A DNA stretch of 20,074 nucleotides, taken from assembly GCA_002298995.1 (NCBI GenBank), contig DBMO01000009.1, forward strand, positions 1 to 20,074, written 5' to 3'. This stretch comes from Desulfarculales bacterium UBA696. Its GTDB lineage: Bacteria > Desulfobacterota > Syntrophobacteria > Syntrophobacterales > Syntrophobacteraceae. The notes beneath the pieces were generated by a model. It had not been told where the DNA came from. It searched no databases and worked only from the letters and a program-made list of their open reading frames with translations. A program made the position numbers and the translations under genes. Positions 14,288 through 20,074 of the stretch are shown one piece after another. Numbering within the stretch: position 1 is the first letter of the stretch; each line of letters opens with the position of its first letter.

Positions 14288-14355
14288 ATTAAAAGCCCTC
14301 CATACCCCAAGCAGTTAAGAGCGGATGAGCGGCGGAAGCTAACTCTTTCTTTCAT

Positions 14356-14384
14356 GTGAATGTATTCTAAATGAAAGTATTCAC
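14356..14384. promoter_or_regulatory. Operator-like element upstream of the Ubl operon
   Basis: GTGAAT (14356-14361) and ATTCAC (14379-14384) form outer inverted arms. On the minus strand the interval also reads GAATACTTTC and GAATACATTC, a direct repeat with one mismatch and 15-nt offset. It lies about 70 nt before the Ubl start, where a promoter or operator would be. The protein that binds is unknown. Confidence 0.4.
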
Positions 14385-14593
14385 GTTTAATATGCGTGCC
14401 GTTGTCCGCTCGGCTTTTATCCATATTTAAGAGTAAGAATAGAGCGCTGGATTGCAAGGGAGGCAGGGTTTTGGAGGGAAGCTGTAACTAAACTCCGTCA
14501 TAAAACTTAATACTCTTGAGTATTTTCCTTGTAAGAGCCCGGCAATGTTTTTGTCTTCTATTGGCTCCAATGTTTTCAGCCTTGAATCCTCCC

Positions 14594-14643
14594 CGGTTTT
14601 GGCAAGGTGTGCCTCGGTTTTGGCAAGGTCTCCCGACCTTGCC
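14594..14643. repeat. Short tandem repeat with perfect hairpin
   Basis: CGGTTTTGGCAAGGT occurs at 14594-14608 and again at 14615-14629, 21 nt apart. The second copy is the left arm of a perfect 9-bp hairpin, GGCAAGGTC (14622-14630), loop TCCC, GACCTTGCC (14635-14643). Two copies with no third exclude a CRISPR array. Confidence 0.6.
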
Positions 14644-14760
14644 TTGCCGACCGCATCGACCGAAGGTCACCAGGTCTGAGCGAAAATGAGTTGAAAAACA
14701 TTCCTTGCGGTGTAGAGTTGGAATCCATTCTCTGCCACGAACTCTTTCACAGGTTGGAAT

Positions 14761-16074
14761 ATGAGACTCATTAGATTGCTAAAATACGATCTGGCCAGGG
14801 AGGTGAAGGCCTGGGTAGGGGAGGGGATCATTACCTCCGAGCAGGCGGCTTCGATTTGCTCCCGCCACGGCGTCAATTACTACGATCAGTCACGCCGCTC
14901 CCTCGGTTATAGTGTACTCGTCGGGCTGGGATGTCTGTTTATCGGTCTGGCCGTGATCACACTCATTGGCGCCAACTGGGACCAGATACCACGAGCGGCG
15001 CGCATGTCCGGCCTAATTGCCCTCACCCTGGGGGCAAATTTCCTAGGCCTTCGTAATTTCAGGCTGGAACGGACTTCGGCGGCCGTGGCCTGGTTCTTTC
15101 TGGGGAGCCTCCTCTACGGCGCATCCATAATGCTAATTGCACAAATCTACCACATAGATGAACACTACCCCGACGGCATATTCTGGTGGGCCATGGGCGT
15201 GCTGCCGATTGCGCTTCTGCTCGAGAGCACCCTCAATATGATCCTTGCCCTGTGCCTTGGCTATATCTGGTTTTTCGTCGAGTCCTCGCTCGGTTTATAT
15301 CCGGCCATGTTCCCCGTTTTCCTGGCGGCTGCTTTTTGGCATCTTGCCCGAAACAAACAGAGCAACATAGTTTTCCTGCTGCTTGTGTCAGGACTGGGAG
15401 TCTGGGCCGAGTTCACCCTAGCCTGGTTCATGGCTCCCGTTCACGGCTTTACGGCAGGTAATGAAAATGTTGCGTTGTGCATAGGCCTGTTCCTCACCTT
15501 GCATGGCTTTTCCAGGTGGTTGTCCCAAAGAGAAGAAAACGCCTTGGCCGATTACGGCCTTCTGCTTGGACTTTGGGTGCAGCGGTTCGCCTTAATCACA
15601 CTATTTGTTCTAAGCTTCAAAGATCCGTGGATATCGATGCTCAAGGCCGGCTGGAAAATGCCGGCCTTCTCGGCGGCACTATCATTAGTGCTCTCATTCC
15701 TTGCGCTGTGGCTGGTATATAAGGCCAAAGAATCTCTTGCCTCAACCTCGGTGTTTGTGGCCCTCTTCTTATCAGGCCTTACCGCGCTTGTTTTGGTACA
15801 AAGCAGGGAATACGCTCAAGCTTTCCAATTCGCCGACAACATCGTACTGGTGGCAACCGGCCTCTGGCTCACCGTTCTTGGAATACAGCGAAGCATTTCA
15901 CATTATTTCTACCTTGGAGTATTTACCATCCTGGCAACCGGCTTGCTGCGCTACATTGATTTTGTGGGTGACTATATCGGCACGGCGATTCTCTTTGGCA
16001 TTCAGGCAGCCATTCTTCTTGCTGCCGCAAGATACTGGAAATTTCATTCCGCCAGGGCGGAGGTCGCATCATGA
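14761..16074 (+). CDS. DUF2157 multi-pass membrane protein
   Basis: A 437-aa inner-membrane protein. A soluble N-terminal stretch (residues 1-45: DLAREVKAWVGEGIITSEQAASICSRHG) matches the DUF2157 start, followed by about twelve hydrophobic segments from YSVLVGLGCLFIGLAVITLIGANW onward. The family's function is not established. Its 3' end overlaps the next gene by 4 nt (ATGA at 16071-16074); DUF2157 followed by a GDYXXLXY protein is a recurrent bacterial pair, which supports both calls. No strong ribosome site precedes ATG 14761 (only AGG-like bases 8-10 nt upstream). Confidence 0.85.
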   Translation: MRLIRLLKYDLAREVKAWVGEGIITSEQAASICSRHGVNYYDQSRRSLGYSVLVGLGCLFIGLAVITLIGANWDQIPRAARMSGLIALTLGANFLGLRNFRLERTSAAVAWFFLGSLLYGASIMLIAQIYHIDEHYPDGIFWWAMGVLPIALLLESTLNMILALCLGYIWFFVESSLGLYPAMFPVFLAAAFWHLARNKQSNIVFLLLVSGLGVWAEFTLAWFMAPVHGFTAGNENVALCIGLFLTLHGFSRWLSQREENALADYGLLLGLWVQRFALITLFVLSFKDPWISMLKAGWKMPAFSAALSLVLSFLALWLVYKAKESLASTSVFVALFLSGLTALVLVQSREYAQAFQFADNIVLVATGLWLTVLGIQRSISHYFYLGVFTILATGLLRYIDFVGDYIGTAILFGIQAAILLAAARYWKFHSARAEVAS

Positions 16075-16607
16075 ACAGGAAAACCTTAACGGCAGCCCTT
16101 GTGGTAGCGATCGCGCTGCAGATCACGGTACTTGCGGGCGAGTACCTCGGTGCGACATATCCTCTTTGGACCGGAAAGGAAATCAGGCTCAAGGCGGTCC
16201 CGGTGGACCCCCGCAGCCTTTTTCGTGGTAATTACGCCCGCCTGAACTTCGAGATTTCATCAATTGACGCCCAGGCCTTTGACGGAAAAAAACCGCGCGC
16301 GGGGGAATTCATATATATCAAGCTAAAGCCCGGAGCGGACGGGTTGCACGTATTCGATGGCGCCGGCATGGAAAAGCCCGGAAGCGGCACTTTTATCAGG
16401 GGAAGAATCGAGTCCGCCGGTCTGCAAAACAAAAGAATACCGGTTCGATACGGAATCGAAGCCTATTTTGCCCCCGTGAAGACGGCTTTGGCCCTGGAAC
16501 GGCAGCTTCGAAAGGGCGGGATAGCCGTGGTGATGATCGCCGCAAACGGCAAAGCAGCATTGCAGAGCGTTGTGGCCGGACCGGAAATACAATCGGACAA
16601 AGAATAA
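16071..16607 (+). CDS. GDYXXLXY-domain protein
   Basis: A 178-aa protein with one N-terminal membrane anchor (LTAALVVAIALQITVLAG) and an extracytoplasmic domain. The family signature appears as RGNYARLNFEI (G-N-Y-x-x-L-x-F), in the usual setting after VPVDPRSLFRG. Further family features are EFIYIKLKP and, near the end, RYGIEAYFAP. Function is not known; it is translationally coupled to the DUF2157 membrane protein and probably forms a complex with it. A hairpin follows the stop codon directly. Confidence 0.85.
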   Translation: MNRKTLTAALVVAIALQITVLAGEYLGATYPLWTGKEIRLKAVPVDPRSLFRGNYARLNFEISSIDAQAFDGKKPRAGEFIYIKLKPGADGLHVFDGAGMEKPGSGTFIRGRIESAGLQNKRIPVRYGIEAYFAPVKTALALERQLRKGGIAVVMIAANGKAALQSVVAGPEIQSDKE

Positions 16608-16608
16608 G

Positions 16609-16630
16609 CTGCTTCAAGGCCGTGAAGCAG
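16609..16630 (+). terminator. Hairpin after the DUF2157 / GDYXXLXY operon
   Basis: Perfect 8-bp stem CTGCTTCA (16609-16616) with TGAAGCAG (16623-16630), 6-nt loop, beginning 1 nt after the stop codon. The nearest T-rich run (GTTTTGTTCTTT) starts about 10 nt later, so termination efficiency is uncertain. Confidence 0.45.
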
Positions 16631-16711
16631 TCGAAGCTATGTTTTGTTCTTTGCGAGTTTATTTGGCGCCAAGCGGTGGGCGTAATTATAAAGGAGTGTT
16701 TTTCGAAATAG

Positions 16712-16735
16712 AAAAGGCCGGAATTTCCGGCCTCC
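16712..16735 (-). terminator. Intrinsic terminator of the cold-shock gene
   Basis: On the minus strand AGGCCGGAA and TTCCGGCCT (16715-16723 and 16725-16733) pair perfectly over 9 bp with one central base, followed by TTTTCTATTTC. It lies 65 nt after the cold-shock stop codon. Confidence 0.75.
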
Positions 16736-16797
16736 AGATGGATTTTCTTATGGGATTTGGCTAACCGTCCCGACCATCCTCGACTTTGGTGTAGGCA

Positions 16798-16998
16798 TTA
16801 GAGTTTTCTGACGTTGATTGCCTGGGGGCCCTTCTGGCCTTTTTCGATTTCAAACGTTACTTCCTGACCCTCGCTCAGAGTTTTAAAACCTTGGCCCTCG
16901 ATGGCGCTGAAATGAACGAAAATGTCCTGACCACCAGTGACTTCAATAAAGCCGTACCCCTTTTGCTCGTTAAACCACTTCACACGACCTTCCGCCAT
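16798..16998 (-). CDS. Cold-shock domain protein (CspA family)
   Basis: A 66-aa single cold-shock domain, an RNA/ssDNA chaperone of the cytoplasm. The RNP1-type KGYGFIEV (13-20) and RNP2-type DIFVHF (25-30) motifs are intact, with the usual start GRVKWFNEQKG and end GPQAINVRKL. The frame runs open to 17151, but ATG 16998 follows AAAGGA at the right distance and gives the exact family length. A clean intrinsic terminator lies downstream. Confidence 0.96.
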   Translation of the reverse strand: MAEGRVKWFNEQKGYGFIEVTGGQDIFVHFSAIEGQGFKTLSEGQEVTFEIEKGQKGPQAINVRKL

Positions 16999-17206
16999 TG
17001 CAGAGTTCCTTTCAAAAAAATGTTTTCCCCCGGGTGGTGCGTTATTTGAGCTACTTTCGGAAATGTCCTGCATGGGCGAAAGACCGATTTCCTGACGATC
17101 CCAAATACCGACCTCAATATACAGACCGAGGCATTTTATTACTTCTCGCATTCGAACGCAACAGGAATCCTTATCGGGAAACTCTGGTTTTTAACTCCTC
17201 GTTTGC

Positions 17207-17560
17207 TCATTTTTCCTTTAGTTTTCTGCTTAATTGCTCAATGAACGTAGCGCGATTCTTATATTTTGCCTCGTAGTTCTTGATCTTATGAATTTGCTGC
17301 TTGGAAAGAGAACTCAGTTTCGGCGATATTTGCGAAACAGTCATATGTTTATAGTTTTCAATCGGAAGGTTCCGGTCAGGGGACTTTCCCTGGCGTTGCT
17401 TCTCTTTTTGCTCCTTGGTTTCTCGCATCTGGGACCGTCCTTTGTTCACGATGCGGGCCGCTGCTTCTTTTTCTTTTCCCTCGTGGCGGCCTTCCTTCTT
17501 AAAATCCCGTTGAAGCTCCCTATATTCCTTTTCGCGCTTCGGACTTGCACCTCTGGGCAT
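17207..17560 (-). CDS. Small highly charged protein (unknown, plasmid-stabilisation-like)
   Basis: A 117-aa, strongly basic and hydrophilic protein, mostly Lys/Arg/Glu/Gln (MPRGASPKREKEYRELQRDF; EAAARIVNKGRSQ; GKSPDRNLPIENYKHMTV). It lacks Cys, signal and membrane segments. The last third (SPKLSSLSKQQIHKIKNYEAKYKNR) looks like a helix-turn-helix-like or SAP-like helical pair. The N-terminal MPRG...EAAARIVNK pattern resembles a widespread family of small proteins often labelled 'plasmid stabilisation protein', a name from annotation rather than proof. ATG 17560 follows AGGAGA by 8 nt. Confidence 0.75.
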   Translation of the reverse strand: MPRGASPKREKEYRELQRDFKKEGRHEGKEKEAAARIVNKGRSQMRETKEQKEKQRQGKSPDRNLPIENYKHMTVSQISPKLSSLSKQQIHKIKNYEAKYKNRATFIEQLSRKLKEK

Positions 17561-17677
17561 GTCACAACTCTCCTTGTTTACGATTAGATATTTATGGCAC
17601 TTATTGAGTAATGAGGGGACCTGTGCTGTTCAAGTGCGGTCCAACACGCCTGCGCCGCGCTGGTACACGATGCGCAA

Positions 17678-17710
17678 ATAAAAAGAGGCGGACTCACGCG
17701 TCCGCCTCTT
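17678..17710 (-). terminator. Intrinsic terminator of the mlaA-like gene
   Basis: On the minus strand an 11-bp perfect stem (arms at 17683-17693 and 17700-17710, AAGAGGCGGAC and complement) with a 6-nt loop runs into TTTTTATTTG. It lies about 50 nt after the mlaA-like stop codon. Confidence 0.85.
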
Positions 17711-17758
17711 GAAAATGGTCTTCTTTTTTTCGGGATTACTCAGGTTTCAGTGAAACAT

Positions 17759-18511
17759 CTATCTGGCGATTTCCTTGATCCGGTATTGCTGATATGCCGA
17801 CCGAAGAGAGACGTATGGATCGAGGGCACTCTTCTTGAAATCTTCATACTCGCCGATTCTGAGCGATGCATTATTCATGAGTTTGCCGGCTCTAATGACA
17901 GGCCCAGTCCACAGGGTAGCCGGTATCCAGAAAGTCGGATCCATCGCGCCGTCAACAAGGTAGCCGCCGAAATCCCTCATGTTGGAGGGTCCCAGCGCCG
18001 GGATGATGAGATATGGGCCGTTTCCAACTCCCCAAACTGCAAGGGTCTGCCCGAAGTCCTCTTCAGGGGGCTTGGTAATGCCAAAGCCGTAATCTGCATA
18101 ATCGATGAGTCCACCGAGCCCGAGGGTCGAATTGATAACGAAGCGAAGCGTTTCGATGCCGCTCCTCTCTCCTTTGCCCTGGAGAATGCAATTTATGAAA
18201 CGACCAGGAAAGATGACATTATAGAATCCGTTGCGTACCGCATTTCTAAGCCCTGGAGGAAAATAGGCGGCGTAGACGATCCCGACGGGTTTAATGGCAT
18301 AGAAATAGAGCTTGTCGTTAAGATTGAACATCGCCCTGTTAAAGCGCTCGTGGGGATCGAAGACGACGACCGGGGTGCTTTCGTCAGTTGCAAAGCTTTC
18401 CGCAACCTGTGCATGGGCTTGATTCCCCAGTGAAATCGGGGCGGGAAAGCCCATGAGACCAAACGCCATGAAGCAAAGAACACACAAAAGCAAACATTTT
18501 CCCGATCTCAT
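17759..18511 (-). CDS. mlaA: MlaA/VacJ-family outer-membrane lipid-asymmetry protein
   Basis: A 250-aa protein of the MlaA (VacJ) family, which removes phospholipids from the outer leaflet of the outer membrane and passes them to the Mla pathway. Signatures are FDPHERFNRAMFNLNDKL (51-68), the EDFGQTLAVWGVGNGPYLIIP stretch (151-171) and GPSNMRDFGGYLVD. The frame opens at 18586, but ATG 18511 follows AAGGAGGAGG and starts a signal peptide (cleavage near QAHA-QV, residue 34). Unlike E. coli MlaA no lipobox Cys lies at the cleavage site, so it may be a soluble or non-lipidated form. No mlaB-F genes are nearby. Confidence 0.92.
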   Translation of the reverse strand: MRSGKCLLLCVLCFMAFGLMGFPAPISLGNQAHAQVAESFATDESTPVVVFDPHERFNRAMFNLNDKLYFYAIKPVGIVYAAYFPPGLRNAVRNGFYNVIFPGRFINCILQGKGERSGIETLRFVINSTLGLGGLIDYADYGFGITKPPEEDFGQTLAVWGVGNGPYLIIPALGPSNMRDFGGYLVDGAMDPTFWIPATLWTGPVIRAGKLMNNASLRIGEYEDFKKSALDPYVSLRSAYQQYRIKEIAR

Positions 18512-18818
18512 CCAATCCTCCTCCTTGCCGGGTGTTATCAGTGGGAAACGAGACAATAATATTAGTATAGTGTACGGCAAACACAACCCTAATCATTAGA
18601 TTTTTTCTTAAATCTCGCATGAAACTTCCCCGTGCCGCAAAGATGCTCCTTGCCCGGCAGCATTTTAGATCCCGCTCATTGCATAGTCTTTCGCGTGTAA
18701 TATCTTTCTAAGGAAGTACATAACCCCAGGGCGGGAAAACGTTGTCTGCCCCGGACAGACCCGACGAGGACAGAGAAGATCTGTTCTCCTCCTCGTTTCC
18801 GCAAAGGAGGACAGGAGT
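18512..18818. other. Divergent intergenic region and ftsH leader with two hairpins
   Basis: Promoters for mlaA (-) and ftsH (+) must lie here, but I could not define either hexamer pair with confidence. The ftsH leader holds GTCTG/CAGAC (18744-18748 with 18756-18760) and a 9-bp stem GAGGACAGA/TCTGTTCTC (18766-18774 with 18780-18788, one G-U), ending 15 nt before the ribosome site. Confidence 0.5.
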
Positions 18819-20074
18819 ATGGCCGATAACTCCGACAAGGAAAAAAATCCGCTGAATAAAATGTTCAACCGGTTCAAGGGGCCCGGCGGGGGACAAAGGC
18901 CCGATCCGTCTCAGCGCAAGGTGCATTTTTCAGTCTGGTATTTCCTTGCCGCTTTTCTATTGATAGTCTGGTTTCAAGGATTCGTTGCCGAACAGCAGAA
19001 CACCCGGATTACTTATTCGGATTTCAAAAAGCTTGTTCATGAAGGCAAAGTGGAGTCAGTAACCATTTCCCAGGACAAAGTGTTGGGTGTGCTTAAAGAC
19101 GAGAAGGAGCCGAACAAGTATTTTTCGACGATACGAGTCGAGGATTCCGAGCTGGTAAAGGAACTCGAAGCGCAGGGCATCCAGTTCGGTGGGGCAGTCG
19201 ATACCAAGTGGCTGACAGCCCTTATATCCTGGATGATCCCGCTGGCCGTGTTCTTTTTCTTCTGGAGCTTCCTCATGCGGCGCATGGGCGGAGGCCCCCA
19301 GGGGGTGCTTTCGGTGGGCAAGGCCAAGGTGAAGATTTACGCCGATACGGACATAGGTGTTAGTTTCAAGGACGTAGCGGGAATTGACGAAGCCAAGGCG
19401 GAGCTTGAAGAAGTCGTGCAGTTTCTGAAAGACCCGGGTAAGTTCCAGCGTCTTGGCGGCAAGATACCCAAGGGTGTTTTGCTGGTGGGGGCGCCTGGAA
19501 CTGGTAAGACTCTGCTTGCAAGGGCGGTTGCCGGCGAAGCCGGGGTTCCCTTCTTCAGCATGAGCGGTTCGGAATTCGTCGAGATGTTCGTAGGCGTTGG
19601 CGCCGCCAGGGTGAGAGACCTGTTCGGCCAGGCCAAGGAAAACGCCCCATGCATAATTTTCGTTGACGAACTGGACGCGCTCGGAAAAGCACGCGGCCTC
19701 AATCCAATCGGCGGCCACGACGAGCGGGAACAGACCCTCAATCAGCTCCTTGTGGAAATGGACGGTTTCGATCCAAGGGCAGGGGTCATCATCATGTCGG
19801 CCACGAACCGGCCCGAGATCCTGGACCCGGCTCTTCTGCGCCCGGGCCGCTTCGACAGGCACGTTGCGATAGACAAGCCCGACATCCGCGGCAGGGAAGC
19901 CATTTTGCAGGTTCACGCGCGCGACGTAAAGCTCGGACCCGATGTGGACCTCAAAAAAATTGCCGCCATGACGCCCGGGTTCGTCGGGGCCGACCTGGCC
20001 AACCTCATCAATGAAGCGGCACTGATTGCCGCCCGGCGCGACCGCGAAGAAGTCACCATGTCGGATTTCCAGGA
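18819..20074 (+). CDS. ftsH: ATP-dependent zinc metalloprotease FtsH (3' end outside window)
   Basis: The first 418 residues of the membrane AAA+ protease that degrades unassembled or damaged membrane proteins and some regulators. In order: membrane segment 38-57 (SVWYFLAAFLLIVWFQGF), periplasmic domain 58-130, second membrane segment 134-152, then the AAA+ core with Walker A GAPGTGKT (224-231), pore MFVGVG (256-261), Walker B IIFVDELD (279-286), and the second region of homology TNRPEILDPALLRPGRFDR (329-347). The sequence ends before the HEXXH zinc site. DELDALGK replaces the commoner DEIDAVGR, within family variation. ATG 18819 has AAAGGAGG 8 nt upstream. Confidence 0.97.
   Translation, partial: MADNSDKEKNPLNKMFNRFKGPGGGQRPDPSQRKVHFSVWYFLAAFLLIVWFQGFVAEQQNTRITYSDFKKLVHEGKVESVTISQDKVLGVLKDEKEPNKYFSTIRVEDSELVKELEAQGIQFGGAVDTKWLTALISWMIPLAVFFFFWSFLMRRMGGGPQGVLSVGKAKVKIYADTDIGVSFKDVAGIDEAKAELEEVVQFLKDPGKFQRLGGKIPKGVLLVGAPGTGKTLLARAVAGEAGVPFFSMSGSEFVEMFVGVGAARVRDLFGQAKENAPCIIFVDELDALGKARGLNPIGGHDEREQTLNQLLVEMDGFDPRAGVIIMSATNRPEILDPALLRPGRFDRHVAIDKPDIRGREAILQVHARDVKLGPDVDLKKIAAMTPGFVGADLANLINEAALIAARRDREEVTMSDFQ

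Larger units (their letters stand above)
14288..14760. other. Divergent intergenic region upstream of the Ubl operon
   Basis: 473 nt between the minus-strand Ubl operon and the plus-strand DUF2157 gene, so it should hold promoters for both. It contains an operator-like inverted/direct repeat (14356-14384), a hairpin AATACTC/GAGTATT near 14510, a 21-nt-period direct repeat (14594-14629) and a perfect 9-bp hairpin (14622-14643). Short open frames here have no ribosome site. Confidence 0.55.

Noticed and set aside
14594..14629. CRISPR array
   Set aside because: Only two short repeats with a 6-nt gap; no array and no cas genes.
19056..19916. Large minus-strand open frame
   Set aside because: It is antisense to ftsH, whose full set of AAA+ motifs is on the plus strand.

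Overview
The window looks like chromosomal DNA of a Gram-negative, probably anaerobic bacterium of deltaproteobacterial type (Desulfobacterota or a syntrophic relative). Four things suggest this: a perfect CIRCE operator before an hsp20 gene, an outer-membrane MlaA/VacJ protein and a lipoprotein, a selenophosphate synthase that itself carries an in-frame UGA (selenocysteine) codon, and a fused hexulose-phosphate-synthase/RraA-like protein of a kind I associate with archaea and anaerobic bacteria. The taxonomic call is inference; there is no rRNA or marker gene to settle it.

Layout. 1-1400: HPS/RraA-like fusion gene (-). 2066-3105: promoter, CIRCE, hsp20 and a small downstream gene (+), ended by a hairpin. 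3106-3690: gene-poor stretch with a 26-bp perfect palindrome, a remnant of a response-regulator receiver, a repeat-like hairpin and a terminator. 3689-7000: a run of minus-strand single genes, mostly for exported products: hotdog thioesterase, a Cys-motif secreted peptide, a periplasmic 1-Cys peroxiredoxin, a repeat-containing lipoprotein and another small secreted protein. 7695-8747: selD with Sec codon and bacterial SECIS hairpin (-). 8885-14287: a tightly packed six-gene minus-strand operon. 14761-16607: a DUF2157 / GDYXXLXY membrane pair (+). 16798-18511: cold-shock protein, a small basic protein and MlaA (all -), two of them with clear terminators. 18819-end: ftsH, cut by the window edge (+).

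The six-gene operon at 8885-14287 is the centrepiece. In transcription order it encodes a ubiquitin-like protein with an internal Gly-Gly and an 11-residue tail, a long protein with an E2-like His-Pro...Cys active-site region, an unrecognised 225-aa helical/basic protein, a ClpX-like AAA+ unfoldase without the zinc domain and without a recognisable ClpP-docking IGF loop, a JAB/JAMM metallopeptidase, and a two-lobed E1/ThiF-like adenylating enzyme. Genes are spaced by 1-2 nt or overlap by 4 or 16 nt, so they are almost certainly co-translated. The parts together predict a bacterial ubiquitin-like conjugation pathway: the JAB trims the precursor and perhaps removes conjugates, E1 activates it, the E2-like protein transfers it, and the AAA+ protein unfolds or remodels tagged targets. 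Bacterial Ubl/E1/E2/JAB cassettes are known (for example PRTRC, Bil and Bub types), but coupling to a dedicated, apparently ClpP-independent ClpX paralogue plus a new 225-aa protein is, as far as I can tell from sequence alone, unusual.
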